Source of the DNA: Duganella alba
Lineage (GTDB): Bacteria; Pseudomonadota; Gammaproteobacteria; Burkholderiales; Burkholderiaceae_D
Assembly (NCBI RefSeq): GCF_009674495.1
Contig: NZ_WKJN01000020.1
Coordinates: 52,304-116,303, forward strand
DNA: 64,000 bases
Reading direction: 5' to 3'
The position numbers and the translations under genes are program-made. The stretch's first letter is position 1. Each line of letters begins with the position of its first letter. Shown one piece after another: positions 26,399 to 36,107 of the stretch. The notes under the pieces are model-generated. The model was not told the origin of the DNA. It saw only the letters and a list, made by a program, of their open reading frames with translations, and searched no databases.

Positions 26399-26411
26399 TT
26401 CGTTCGGGGCT

Positions 26412-26948
26412 TTAATCGTCGTCGTTGGGGTCGAGACCGGGGAACATCACTTCTGTGAACCCGAATTTGGAGAAGTCTTTGATACGCATCGGGTACAGCT
26501 TGCCCAGCAGGTGGTCGACCTCGTGCTGCACCACGCGCGCATGGAAGCCGTCAACCTCGCGCTTGATCGGCTGCTGATGCTCATCCACGCCCTCATAGCG
26601 CAACCGCACATAGCGCGGCACGCTGCCGCGCAAACCCGGCACCGACAGACAGCCCTCAAAGCCCTCTTCCATCTCTTCCGACAACGGCGTCAGCACGGGA
26701 TTGATCAACACCGTCTCCGGCACCTGCGGCGCATCCGGGTAGCGCGCATTCTGCTTGAAGCCGAAGATCACCAGTTGCAGGTTGACGCCGATCTGCGGCG
26801 CCGCCAGCCCGGCGCCATTGGCCGCGTGCATGGTGTCGAACATATCGGCGATCAGCTCTTTCATCGCCGGCGTATCGAACTCGGTCACCGGTTCGGCCAC
26901 GCGCAGCAAACGCGGATCGCCCATTTTCAGGATTTCTCGTACCGTCAT
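26412..26948 (-). CDS. def: Peptide deformylase
   Basis: Metalloenzyme that removes the formyl group from nascent proteins. It has 178 residues from the ATG at 26948. All three motifs are present: GAGLAAPQIG, EGCLSVPG with the metal-binding Cys, and QHEVDHLLG with the two His and catalytic Glu. The start overlaps the galU stop by ATGA, so it is the last gene of smc-zipA-ligA-galU-def. No fmt gene is adjacent; this may be a second deformylase of the genome. Confidence 0.95.
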   Translation of the reverse strand: MTVREILKMGDPRLLRVAEPVTEFDTPAMKELIADMFDTMHAANGAGLAAPQIGVNLQLVIFGFKQNARYPDAPQVPETVLINPVLTPLSEEMEEGFEGCLSVPGLRGSVPRYVRLRYEGVDEHQQPIKREVDGFHARVVQHEVDHLLGKLYPMRIKDFSKFGFTEVMFPGLDPNDDD

Positions 26949-27844
26949 TGTGCATCCCCCTTGATCTCGCATTGTATCTCGCGCAAAAACTGGCAATACT
27001 CATCGCCGGTTTCCAGATGCTTCAGGCCCATCGCGGTGGTCGCCTTCAGGTAGCCCAGCTTGGAGCCGCAGTCGTAGCGCGTGCCATCGTAACGGTAGGC
27101 GAGCACGCGCTCGTCCTTCATCAGCGCCGCGATGCCGTCGGTCAGCTGGATTTCGCCGCCGGCGCCCTTGCCCAAGTTCTCCAGATAGTTGAAGATGCGG
27201 CCACTCAGCACATAACGTCCTACCACCGCCAGCGTGGACGGCGCCACATCCGGCATCGGCTTTTCGACGATGCCGTTCACCACTTCCAGTTTGGGCTGGT
27301 AGGCGCTGGCGCTGACGATGCCGTACTGGCGCGTGGCCGCGCGCGGCACGTCCTGCACCGCCAGGATGCTGGAGCCTTCGCTGGCATACAGGTCGGTCAT
27401 CTGCGCCAGCACCGGCTTGACGCCATCGGCGGTGTCCATGAAGTCATCCGCCAGCAGCACCGCGAACGGCTCGTCGCCCACCACCGGCCGCGCGCACAGC
27501 ACCGCGTGGCCGAGGCCCAGCGGCGCCGACTGGCGGATGTAGATGCAGTGGATATGCTTGGGAATCACGTTCTGCACCAGATCCAGCAGCTGCTGCTTGT
27601 TGGCGGCCTCCAGCTCCGATTCCAGCTCGTAAGCGGTATCGAAATGGTCTTCGATGGCGCGCTTGTTACGGCCGGTGATGAACACCATTTCCGTGATGCC
27701 CGCCGCCACCGCCTCTTCCACCGCGTACTGGATCAGCGGCTTGTCGACGATGGGCAGCATCTCTTTCGGCTGCGCCTTGGTGGCGGGTAAAAAACGGCTA
27801 CCGAGACCGGCCACCGGAAACACGGCTTTTCTAATTTTTGTCAT
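26945..27844 (-). CDS. galU: UTP-glucose-1-phosphate uridylyltransferase
   Basis: Makes UDP-glucose for polysaccharide and envelope synthesis. The 299-residue protein begins with the nucleotide-binding AVFPVAGLGSRFLPATKAQPKEM and contains ILAVQDVPRAATRQYGIV and VEKPMPDVAPSTLAVVGRYVL. It starts 2 bp after the ligA stop and overlaps def by 4 bp. Confidence 0.97.
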   Translation of the reverse strand: MTKIRKAVFPVAGLGSRFLPATKAQPKEMLPIVDKPLIQYAVEEAVAAGITEMVFITGRNKRAIEDHFDTAYELESELEAANKQQLLDLVQNVIPKHIHCIYIRQSAPLGLGHAVLCARPVVGDEPFAVLLADDFMDTADGVKPVLAQMTDLYASEGSSILAVQDVPRAATRQYGIVSASAYQPKLEVVNGIVEKPMPDVAPSTLAVVGRYVLSGRIFNYLENLGKGAGGEIQLTDGIAALMKDERVLAYRYDGTRYDCGSKLGYLKATTAMGLKHLETGDEYCQFLREIQCEIKGDAQ

Positions 27845-27846
27845 GG

Positions 27847-30183
27847 TTATTTTTGTGCGAGGAGCGCCAGCAGGCCGGCTTCGTCGAGAATGGTCACTTC
27901 CAGTTCCTGCGCCTTGGCCAGTTTGCTGCCGGCGTCGGCGCCGGCAACCAGGTAATGCGTTTTCTTCGAGACCGAACCGGACACCTTGCCGCCTTCCGCT
28001 TCGATCAGCGCGGCAGCCTGGTCGCGGCCCATGGTCGGCAGCGTGCCTGTCAGGACGAAGGTCTTGCCGGTCAGGTGGCCTTCGGCGGCGACGCTTTCCG
28101 GCAGTTGCGCCAGCAGATCATTGCGCAGCAGGTGCAACGCCTTGACTTGCGCGCGGTTGGCCGGCTCCGCCATCCATGCCTCCAGCGCGTCCGACACCGT
28201 CGCCGGCAGGCCGAACACGTTGAACACCTGCAGGTACGCCAACGCTTCCAGCGTCACGCCCTCTTCCACCAGTTGCTTGCTGCGTGGCTCCGTCAATTTT
28301 GGAATGCCCAGCGCCGCCATCAGCTGCACCGTGTCCAGCTTGTCGCGCAGCTTGGCGCTTGGCGGATGTTCGCCTTTCGGCGCCACGCCGGCCGCCAGCA
28401 AGGCGTCGATGGCTTCCTGGTTTTTCGGTTCGGCGAAGAAGTCGGCAATCGATTCCGCCACCGTGCCGCCGATGTCAGGCAGCACGCGCAGCAGCGCGGC
28501 CGGCACGCGGCGGATCAGTTCAAAGCGTCCCAGCCACTCGGCCAGCGTCTTGGCGGTCGATTCGCCGACGTGGCGGATGCCCAGCGCGAACAGCATGCGC
28601 TCCAGCGGCGGGTTCTTGCTGGCGGCAATGGCCTCCAGCAGATTGTCCGCCCACTTGGTGGCGATCTTGCCCTTGACGACCGTTTCCGGTGTGGTGCCGT
28701 CGCGTTCATCGGCAAGGCGCTTCATCTCCAGAAGGTCATCCAGCTTGAGCGAATAGAGGTCGGCCACGCGCTGCACCTTGCCCCATTCGACCAGACTGTC
28801 GATGTAGCGGTCGCCCAGGCCTTCGATGTCCATCATGCGGCGGCCGGCGAAGTGGCGGATCGCTTCCTTGCGCTGCGCGGAGCAGAACAGGCCGCCGGAG
28901 CAGCGGGCGATGGCCTCGCCCTCTTCGCGCACCACGTGCGAGCCGCACACCGGGCAGGTCTTCGGCAGCACATACGCTTCCGGTTCCGGCGACGGCCGGC
29001 GTTCCAGCACCACCGCCAGCACTTCCGGAATCACATCGCCGGCGCGGCGCACGATCACCGTGTCGCCGACGCGCACGTCCTTGCGGCGTACCTCATCTTC
29101 GTTGTGCAGCGTGGCGTTGGTGACATTGACGCCGCCGACGAACACGGACGCCAGGCGCGCCACCGGCGTAATGGCGCCGGTGCGGCCGACCTGCACTTCA
29201 ATCGCCTGCACCACGGTCAGCGCTTCCTCGGCCGGGAACTTGTGCGCCAGCGCGAAGCGCGGCGCGCGCGAGACGAAGCCCAGCGTGCGCTGGTCCTGCA
29301 GCAGGTTGGCCTTGTAGACCACGCCGTCGATCTCGTATGGCATGGTCGGACGGGCTTCGCCGATCTGCTTGTAATAGGTCATCAGGCCATCGTAGCCGCG
29401 CACCACCGAGGCTTCCTTCGCCACCGGCAGGCCCAGCTCGCGATACCAGTCCAGCAGCGCCGAATGCGACAGCGGCATATCGGCGCCTTCCAGCGCACCG
29501 ATACCGTAAGCGAAGAAACTCAGCTTGCGCGATGCGGTGATGCGCGAATCGAGCTGGCGCAGGCTGCCCGCCGCCGCGTTACGCGGATTGACGAACTCCT
29601 TCTGCCCAGCCTCGCGCTGGCGCGCATTCATCGCTTCGAAATCGCGCTTGAACATCAGCACCTCGCCGCGCACATCGAGGATGGCTGGCGGATGGGCAGT
29701 TTTCAGGCGCAAGGGAATGCTGCGGATGGTGCGGATGTTGGCCGTGACGTCCTCGCCGGTGTAACCGTCGCCGCGCGTGGCCGCCTGCACCAGCAGGCCG
29801 TCCACGTAGCGCAGGTTGATCGCCAGGCCGTCGTATTTGACTTCGGCGGCGTATTCCACCAGCGCCGCCGTATCCAGGCCATCGCGCACGCGGCGGTCAA
29901 AGTTCTCGATGTCTTCGTCGGTGAAGCCGTTATTCAGCGACAGCATCGGCACCGTGTGCGTCACCTGCTCGAACTGCGGCAGCGGCGCGGCGCCAACGCG
30001 TTTGGTCGGCGAGTCTTGCAGCGCCAGCGCCGGGTGTTCTTCTTCGAGCTTTTGCAGCTCGATAAACAGCTTGTCGTACTCCGCGTCCGGAATGGTCGGC
30101 GCGTCTTCCACATGATAGGCGTGCAAATGCCGGTTCAGCTCCGCGCTGAGTTGCTCGATGCGCGTTTTAAAATCTACCGTCAT
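27847..30183 (-). CDS. ligA: NAD-dependent DNA ligase
   Basis: Seals nicks in replication and repair. The 778-residue protein is about 100 residues longer than E. coli LigA. It has the Ia domain (HLHAYHVEDAPTIPDAEYD), the adenylation lysine in EVKYDGLAINL, the OB-fold region, a four-Cys zinc finger starting at CPVCGSHVVREEGEAIARC, helix-hairpin-helix repeats and a C-terminal BRCT domain (GKTFVLTGTLPTMGRDQAAA). It lies 9 bp after zipA in the smc-zipA-ligA order. Confidence 0.97.
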   Translation of the reverse strand: MTVDFKTRIEQLSAELNRHLHAYHVEDAPTIPDAEYDKLFIELQKLEEEHPALALQDSPTKRVGAAPLPQFEQVTHTVPMLSLNNGFTDEDIENFDRRVRDGLDTAALVEYAAEVKYDGLAINLRYVDGLLVQAATRGDGYTGEDVTANIRTIRSIPLRLKTAHPPAILDVRGEVLMFKRDFEAMNARQREAGQKEFVNPRNAAAGSLRQLDSRITASRKLSFFAYGIGALEGADMPLSHSALLDWYRELGLPVAKEASVVRGYDGLMTYYKQIGEARPTMPYEIDGVVYKANLLQDQRTLGFVSRAPRFALAHKFPAEEALTVVQAIEVQVGRTGAITPVARLASVFVGGVNVTNATLHNEDEVRRKDVRVGDTVIVRRAGDVIPEVLAVVLERRPSPEPEAYVLPKTCPVCGSHVVREEGEAIARCSGGLFCSAQRKEAIRHFAGRRMMDIEGLGDRYIDSLVEWGKVQRVADLYSLKLDDLLEMKRLADERDGTTPETVVKGKIATKWADNLLEAIAASKNPPLERMLFALGIRHVGESTAKTLAEWLGRFELIRRVPAALLRVLPDIGGTVAESIADFFAEPKNQEAIDALLAAGVAPKGEHPPSAKLRDKLDTVQLMAALGIPKLTEPRSKQLVEEGVTLEALAYLQVFNVFGLPATVSDALEAWMAEPANRAQVKALHLLRNDLLAQLPESVAAEGHLTGKTFVLTGTLPTMGRDQAAALIEAEGGKVSGSVSKKTHYLVAGADAGSKLAKAQELEVTILDEAGLLALLAQK

Positions 30184-30192
30184 TGCTTTACC

Positions 30193-31377
30193 TTAGCTGA
30201 ACAAACGCATTGCGCGGGTGGAGCCTGCCGGAATATCGGCATCGTTCATCTCGGCGTAGAAATCCTGCACCTGGCCGGCGATTTCGGTCAGCGCCGCATC
30301 CGACAGCGGCTGGTTGTAATCATCGACAATGGTGCCGTCCAGGCGCGCCATCAGGCCCCTGGCGCAGGCGACCATGGCGCCGAAGCCGTCGCGCGCCGGC
30401 GCCACGCATGGCACGTCCAGCAGCAGCGTCAGGCGCGCCGTGGTTTCCTCGGCCGGCGTCACATTGGTCGACAGCGAGAACAGGAAGCCGCCGTCGCCAT
30501 CCGGCATCACGAAGCGGCCGTCCGGACGCACGTCGAAGCCCTGCTTCTCCAGCGCGCCGATCAGCGTGTTGATGGCCCATGGCGCGCCGTTGGTTTGCAG
30601 GTTGACGCCCAGTTGCGCATCGTGGCCGGCGACGAAGCGGTGCAGGTTGCGCGCTTCGGCCATCACCTCGATCATGTCCGGGATCACCGGTTCGGCGCCG
30701 ATTTCATCGGCCATGGCGCGCAGCCGCGTCACCAGTTCCGAATATTCCAGTTCGTTCAGCGCGGTGCTGCGGCTGGCCAGCTGCACGCCGCCTTGCAGCT
30801 CGGTGTAGACGCCGCCATGCACCACCGGCTCCCAGTCGCCGCTGACGGCCTTGCCAATGTAGTGCACCGGCTTGTTGCCGACCATGCGCAGGGTTTGCAG
30901 CACCGGCAGCAGCTTGTCGCCGCGCGCCGGGGTTTCCAGCGCCAGCGGCAGCAGGCAGTCGATCAGCGGATCGACCAGTGCCGTGGCCTGCTCCGCCGCC
31001 GCGGCAGACGCCGCGTTGGCGCGCGCCGCCAGTTCGTCTTCACTTGCCGTCAGCATTGCGCCTTCATCGCTGGTGAAATCCGCAGCCAGGGCGCCGAGTG
31101 CAGCCGCGGCAGCCGAGGCTTCGCCGCCGGCCACGCCAGGCGCGGTGCCGTCGAGCGAGAAGCTCGGTTCCTGGCGCGCATGCGGCGCGGCCGGCGCGTT
31201 GGGCGTCGGCGCCAGCTGCGGCTCTTCGCCGGTGCGCATCAGCACATCGTCATGGTCGGTCGAGAAAGCGCGTTCGACGCTCTTCTTGGCCTTGTATTCC
31301 TGGATTTTGTTGTACGTGAAGACGCCGGCGACAAACACGCCGGCGGCTGCGATTAAGCTGATTTGGAGATCTGTCAT
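30193..31377 (-). CDS. zipA: ZipA-like cell-division protein
   Basis: Predicted inner-membrane FtsZ anchor. The 394-residue protein has an N-terminal membrane helix (LQISLIAAAGVFVAGVFTY), a Pro/Ala-rich linker of about 90 residues and a C-terminal ZipA FtsZ-binding-type domain. Assignment relies on architecture and on the fixed smc-zipA-ligA gene order, because the globular domain is divergent. Its ATG overlaps the smc stop (ATGA). Confidence 0.8.
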   Translation of the reverse strand: MTDLQISLIAAAGVFVAGVFTYNKIQEYKAKKSVERAFSTDHDDVLMRTGEEPQLAPTPNAPAAPHARQEPSFSLDGTAPGVAGGEASAAAAALGALAADFTSDEGAMLTASEDELAARANAASAAAAEQATALVDPLIDCLLPLALETPARGDKLLPVLQTLRMVGNKPVHYIGKAVSGDWEPVVHGGVYTELQGGVQLASRSTALNELEYSELVTRLRAMADEIGAEPVIPDMIEVMAEARNLHRFVAGHDAQLGVNLQTNGAPWAINTLIGALEKQGFDVRPDGRFVMPDGDGGFLFSLSTNVTPAEETTARLTLLLDVPCVAPARDGFGAMVACARGLMARLDGTIVDDYNQPLSDAALTEIAGQVQDFYAEMNDADIPAGSTRAMRLFS

Positions 31378-34300
31378 GCTGCTTGTGCCTCGGAAGCGAA
31401 GTTTGCGGCGGATTCCATATCCACCGCCACGATGCGCGATACACCCTGCTCCTGCATCGTCACACCGATTAATTGATTGGCCATCTCCATCGCAATCTTG
31501 TTGTGCGAGATGAAGAGGAATTGGGTATGTTCAGACATGCGTTTGACCATACGGCAGAATCGTTCGGTATTGGCGTCGTCCAGCGGCGCGTCGACCTCGT
31601 CGAGGAGGCAGAACGGCGCCGGATTCAGCCGGAACATGGAGAACACCAGCGCGGTAGCCGTCAGCGCTTTCTCGCCACCGGACAGCAGGTGGATGGTGGC
31701 GTTCTTCTTGCCCGGCGGCTGGGCCATGACCTGCACGCCGGAGTCCAGAATTTCGTCGCCGGTCATGATCAGCTTCGCCTGGCCGCCGCCGAACAGAATC
31801 GGGAACAGTTCGGAGAAGTGGCCGTTGACGCGGTCGAAGGTGTCTTGCAGCAGGTCGCGCGTTTCCTTGTCGATCCGGGTAATGGCGTCTTCCAGCGTGT
31901 TGATCGCCTCGGTCAGATCGGCGTTCTGCGAATCGAGGAAGTTCTTGCGCTCGGACGCGGTGGCCAGTTCGTCCAGCGCCGCCAGGTTGACCGCGCCCAG
32001 CATCGAAATCGCATTGGTCAGGCGCGTCACCTCGCCCTGCAGGTAGGACGCCTTCATGTCCGGATGCAGCTTCTCGGCCAGCGCCGCCTCGTCGGCCTGC
32101 ACTTCGGCCAGTTGCGCGGCGAACTGCTCCTGGTTCAGGCGCGCCGCCTGTTCCTTCAGCTGCATTTCCATGATCTTGTCGCGCTGCGGTTGCAGCGCGC
32201 GCTCGGTCGACATGCGGCCTTCCTCGAACAGGCGCAGTTGCTGCGCGATCTGATCGAGTTCGTGGCGCGCGTCGGACAGCGCTTTTTCCTGCGCCGTGCG
32301 ACGGTCCAGCAGCTCCTGCAGGCCGTCGTTACTCTCGCCGGCTTCCAGGCCTTCCAGCTCCATGCGGCCGGCTTCCATGCTCTCGGTCACCTGCGCCACC
32401 TGTGCCGTGGCGGTGGCCACGTTGCGGCGGAATTCCTCGATCTTGCTGCGCTGGGTCTTCTCGGCGAACTGCACTTCCTGCGCCGCGCGTTCCAGGTCGC
32501 GCAAGGCTTCACGGGCGTCGGCCAAACGCTGTTCCTTTTCCATGAAGTCGGTCTGGCCGTCTTCGTGCGTGCCTTGCAGGTTGCCGAGCTCCATATCCAG
32601 CTGTTCGAATTTTTCTTCCGATTCCAGCTTGATCTGGGTCTGCTCTTCTTCCTGCGCGGTGATCTCGGCCAGGTCGGTCTCGATCTGCGTGCTGCGCTGG
32701 TTGAAGCGCGCTTCGATCTCGGACAGCTTGACCACATCCAGTTGCAGCGTGTGCACCGACTGCTGCAGGCTTTGCAGCTTGGCGCGGTACTCGGTCAGGC
32801 GGCGCGTCAGGTCCGACACGGCGGCATCCGCGCGCACCGAGCGCGAACGCGCTTCGTCGGCCAGCATCTGCTGCGCACGCAGCTGCTTGGTGATGTTGTC
32901 GATTTCCTGCTGGCGGCCCAGCATGCCGTCCTGCTCGGAATCGGCGGCGTAAAAACGCACGCTGTTCTGCGTGACGACGTGGCCCTGGCGCGTGATGATG
33001 CTGCCGCCCGCCGGCAGCCTGGCGCGGTCGGCGAATGCTTCGGCCGTGTCCTCGGCCATGTAGACATTGTGCAGCCAGTCCTGCAACAGGCCGCGCAGGC
33101 CCGGATCGTTAATCTTCAGCAGATTCAGGAACGGTTTCAGGCCGGCCGCTTCCACCGGCGCCGGCGGCACGGCGGTGGACGGCGCGTACAGCGCCAGCTT
33201 GGCCGGCGGCGCATCGCTGAAGAAGGCCTTGGCCCATTCGATGTTCGACATTTGCAGCGCCGAGGTGCGCTCGCGCAGCACCGACTCCAGCGCCGGCTCC
33301 CAGCCCGCTTCGATATTCAGTTTCTGCCACAGGCGCGGCAGCGATTCCAGCTCGTGCTTTTGCAGCCACGGCGTGACCTTGCCCTGGGTTTGCACGCGCT
33401 CCTGCAACTGGCGCAGCGCGTTCAGGCGTGCTTCCAGTTGCGCGTTGGCGGCGGTTTCGGTGTTGACCTGCTGCTGCGCGTCCTGGCGTTCCTGCTCCAG
33501 CTTCGGCTGCTGCTCCAGCGCTTCTTCCAGCACGAAGCTCTGTTCTTCCAGCGCCTGCTGCTTCTCTTCAAGCTGCAAACGCAGATTGGACAAATGCGCG
33601 TTATCCGGCAGGCTCAAGCCGTTCTTTTCCTGCTGCAGGCGCTCGCGCCGCACGGCCAGGCCGTTGAGGATGTTGTTGGCGTTGCGCTGGTGCGCGGATT
33701 CCAGTTCCAACTGCTGTTGCGCCTGCATGATGCGCGAGCGCGATTCGGTGCTGCGGGTCTGCGCTTCCTTCCAGGCCTGTTCCAGCATCGGCAGCGATTC
33801 GGCCTTTTGCTCGGCCATGACTTGCGATTCCTCGACCTTGGCGCTCAATTCTTCCAGGTTGAATTCCGCTTCCTCGATCTGCTCGCCGAATTCGCTGGCC
33901 TGGCGCTGCCATTGGTCGCGCTGCGCGGCCAGCGTGGCCAGTTGCACCTGCAGACGGCTGCGCGATTCGACCACGAATTTCATCTGCGCTTCCAGGCTGC
34001 CGATTTCGGCGTTGGTCTGGTACAGCGATCCCTGCGCCGTGTGCAGGCGGTCGCCGGCGGCGAAGTGCGACTGGCGCATCTGCTCCAGCGACAGCTCGAC
34101 GTTGCGCAGCTTGGCGGTCTGCTCCTCCAGATCGTTCTGCGCCTGTTCGACTTCGCGGAAGTATTTCTTCTGTTCGTTCTCGGCTTCGATCTTGCGCAGC
34201 AGCCAGAGCAGCTTCTGCTTCTCTTCCTGGTCGGCTTGCAGCTGGTGGAACTTGGTCGCCACGGCGGCCTGGCCTTCCAGCTTTTCCAGGTTGGAGTTCA

Positions 34301-34901
34301 GTTCGCGCAGGATGTCTTCCACGCGCAGCAGGTTTTCGCGCGTGTCGTGCAGGCGGTTTTCGGTTTCGCGGCGGCGTTCCTTGTACTTCGATACGCCGGC
34401 CGCCTCTTCCAGGAACACGCGCAGCTCTTCCGGGCGCGACTCGATAATCCGCGAGATCATGCCCTGGCCGATAATCGCGTAGGCGCGCGGGCCGAGGCCG
34501 GTGCCGAGGAAAATGTCCTGGATGTCGCGCCGGCGCACCGGCTGACCATTGATGTAGTAGGTGGAGGTGCCGTCGCGCGTCAGCGTGCGCTTGACCGCGA
34601 TCTCGGCATACTGGCCCCACTGCCCGGCGGCCTTGCCCGCGTTGTTGTCGAACACCAGCTCCACCGACGAGCGGCCGGCCGGCTTGCGGTGCGTCGAGCC
34701 GTTGAAGATCACGTCCTGCATCGACTCGCCGCGCAGCTCCGAGGCCTTGGATTCGCCCAGCACCCAGCGCACGGCGTCGATGATGTTCGACTTGCCGCAG
34801 CCGTTAGGACCGACCACGCCTACCAATTGACCCGGCACCTGGAAATTGGTGGGATCAACGAAAGACTTAAATCCCGACAATTTAATGGAAGATAGACGCA
34901 C
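31374..34901 (-). CDS. smc: Chromosome segregation ATPase SMC
   Basis: Core of the bacterial condensin. The 1175-residue protein starts at a GTG (34901). It shows Walker A GPNGCGKSNIIDAVRWVLGE, long coiled coils (about 170-500 and 680-1010), a hinge with DNA-dimerisation glycines near 520-660, the ABC signature LSGGEKALTATALVFS and Walker B FCLLDEVDAPLDD. It heads the smc-zipA-ligA-galU-def operon. No scpA or scpB is in the window. Confidence 0.97.
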   Translation of the reverse strand: MRLSSIKLSGFKSFVDPTNFQVPGQLVGVVGPNGCGKSNIIDAVRWVLGESKASELRGESMQDVIFNGSTHRKPAGRSSVELVFDNNAGKAAGQWGQYAEIAVKRTLTRDGTSTYYINGQPVRRRDIQDIFLGTGLGPRAYAIIGQGMISRIIESRPEELRVFLEEAAGVSKYKERRRETENRLHDTRENLLRVEDILRELNSNLEKLEGQAAVATKFHQLQADQEEKQKLLWLLRKIEAENEQKKYFREVEQAQNDLEEQTAKLRNVELSLEQMRQSHFAAGDRLHTAQGSLYQTNAEIGSLEAQMKFVVESRSRLQVQLATLAAQRDQWQRQASEFGEQIEEAEFNLEELSAKVEESQVMAEQKAESLPMLEQAWKEAQTRSTESRSRIMQAQQQLELESAHQRNANNILNGLAVRRERLQQEKNGLSLPDNAHLSNLRLQLEEKQQALEEQSFVLEEALEQQPKLEQERQDAQQQVNTETAANAQLEARLNALRQLQERVQTQGKVTPWLQKHELESLPRLWQKLNIEAGWEPALESVLRERTSALQMSNIEWAKAFFSDAPPAKLALYAPSTAVPPAPVEAAGLKPFLNLLKINDPGLRGLLQDWLHNVYMAEDTAEAFADRARLPAGGSIITRQGHVVTQNSVRFYAADSEQDGMLGRQQEIDNITKQLRAQQMLADEARSRSVRADAAVSDLTRRLTEYRAKLQSLQQSVHTLQLDVVKLSEIEARFNQRSTQIETDLAEITAQEEEQTQIKLESEEKFEQLDMELGNLQGTHEDGQTDFMEKEQRLADAREALRDLERAAQEVQFAEKTQRSKIEEFRRNVATATAQVAQVTESMEAGRMELEGLEAGESNDGLQELLDRRTAQEKALSDARHELDQIAQQLRLFEEGRMSTERALQPQRDKIMEMQLKEQAARLNQEQFAAQLAEVQADEAALAEKLHPDMKASYLQGEVTRLTNAISMLGAVNLAALDELATASERKNFLDSQNADLTEAINTLEDAITRIDKETRDLLQDTFDRVNGHFSELFPILFGGGQAKLIMTGDEILDSGVQVMAQPPGKKNATIHLLSGGEKALTATALVFSMFRLNPAPFCLLDEVDAPLDDANTERFCRMVKRMSEHTQFLFISHNKIAMEMANQLIGVTMQEQGVSRIVAVDMESAANFASEAQAA

Positions 34902-34991
34902 GTTGTTATCTGGTGGTTGGGCTGGAAAATTTCACAATAATACCATTTTGCGTATGATATCAGGCCGAAAACACAACACGCTGCACCATTG

Positions 34992-35615
34992 TCAGCGCGT
35001 CTGCGGCCGGGGCGCGTGCCACATGGCGCGGGTATAGAGATGGTCATGGCCGGACAGGTACAGCGCGGCCTTGGCTATCCACAGTTCCGCCGGCACCGGC
35101 TTGACATGGGGCGCCATCAGGAACACCGGCACGCACAGCACCGCCAGGATGCGGCTCAAGGCCAGGTGATGCTCACCGCTGGCATACCAGATGAAGGCGC
35201 CGGCCACGGCCAGGCCCAGCAGGCATCCGGTCCAGGCTTCGGACGGCGAATGGGAGTGGGTATAGATGCGCGACAGCGAAATCAGCACGGCGAGCAGCAC
35301 GCCGGCGGTGCTACCCAGTATCTGCGCCCACGGCGGCGATGAACGGGTGATCAGGAAGCCGACCACCGGATAGACGGCCGCCGCCCGCATCGCATGGCCG
35401 CTGAAGCCGGCGAAGTCCACCGACTGCACGCCGATGCCCCAGCCCATGAAGGCCATCTTGGTGACCACCACCAGCGCCATGCCGGCGCCGTACAGGACCA
35501 CCCAGGCGGCCGCCAGTCGCCAGGACTTGCCCGCCAACAGCCACACCGCGATGGCGCCGCCTATCGGCCCTGTCACCGCCATACTGCCGATCAAACTCAA
35601 CCAATGCCAAATCAT
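34992..35615 (-). CDS. PAP2-like membrane phosphatase-family protein
   Basis: Protein of about 207 residues with five to six hydrophobic segments. It carries a PAP2-type second motif (GFSGHAMRAA) and third motif SRIYTHSHSPSE. The usual SRxxxxxHxxxD ends in Glu here, and the first motif KxxxxxxRP is not evident, so catalytic activity is uncertain. A GTG at 35618 directly precedes the ATG chosen. It lies upstream of smc but is 90 bp apart and probably separate. Confidence 0.65.
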   Translation of the reverse strand: MIWHWLSLIGSMAVTGPIGGAIAVWLLAGKSWRLAAAWVVLYGAGMALVVVTKMAFMGWGIGVQSVDFAGFSGHAMRAAAVYPVVGFLITRSSPPWAQILGSTAGVLLAVLISLSRIYTHSHSPSEAWTGCLLGLAVAGAFIWYASGEHHLALSRILAVLCVPVFLMAPHVKPVPAELWIAKAALYLSGHDHLYTRAMWHAPRPQTR

Positions 35616-35735
35616 CACTTTGCACCTATCAATTCACGTGAACACATTCTAGCGATTATTGCCGCACCACAACAGTCAAGATCACCTTAACAGTGGTAGC
35701 ATTCTCGCAATTCCGATCACCTCGGCGCAGCTCAC

Positions 35736-36107
35736 ATGATAACCAAAGGACGGGACAAGGCAATCTATTGTGCGCTGCTGCTTGGGCTGGTGCGGCTGGC
35801 CGCCTTGCCGCTGATTGCGCTGCGGCTGTTCGGCTGCCTGTTTTTCGCGCTGACGGGCTGGCCGCTGGCGCCGGCGCTGGTGCTGATCGCGCTGCTGGTC
35901 GTTTCGGCCCGGCCGTTTCGCGGCCGCCCTCTCGTCACCGCCCTGCTGGTCGCCACCTATCTCGCCAGCGTGCTGTTCCACGGCTGGGCAGACGCGCAAC
36001 TGCGCTTGCGCGAAGGCCAGAACGTCATCTTCGATGTGCTGGAAGCAGCCATCATCGTCGCTCTGGCGGCATGCAGTCTAGTTAGCCGGCGGCGGCAGGT
36101 GGGATGA
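35736..36107 (+). CDS. Small hypothetical membrane protein (123 aa)
   Basis: Three to four hydrophobic segments (ALLLGLVRLAALPLIAL, WPLAPALVLIALLVVSA, LVTALLVATYLASVLF, and a last one near residue 100). The family is not recognised. This frame is preferred over an overlapping Arg/Ala-rich frame because it gives a regular membrane protein. Its 3' end overlaps the convergent DUF1631 gene by 26 bp. Confidence 0.5.
   Translation: MITKGRDKAIYCALLLGLVRLAALPLIALRLFGCLFFALTGWPLAPALVLIALLVVSARPFRGRPLVTALLVATYLASVLFHGWADAQLRLREGQNVIFDVLEAAIIVALAACSLVSRRRQVG

Noticed and set aside
31473..34895. Rightward 1140-codon ORF opposite smc
   Set aside because: Composition of a shadow frame (Leu/Arg/Gln-rich, no motif); smc is unmistakable on the other strand.
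35693..36085. Alternative 130-codon frame overlapping the small membrane protein
   Set aside because: Arg/Ala/Gly-rich shadow; the frame from 35736 gives regular membrane helices.
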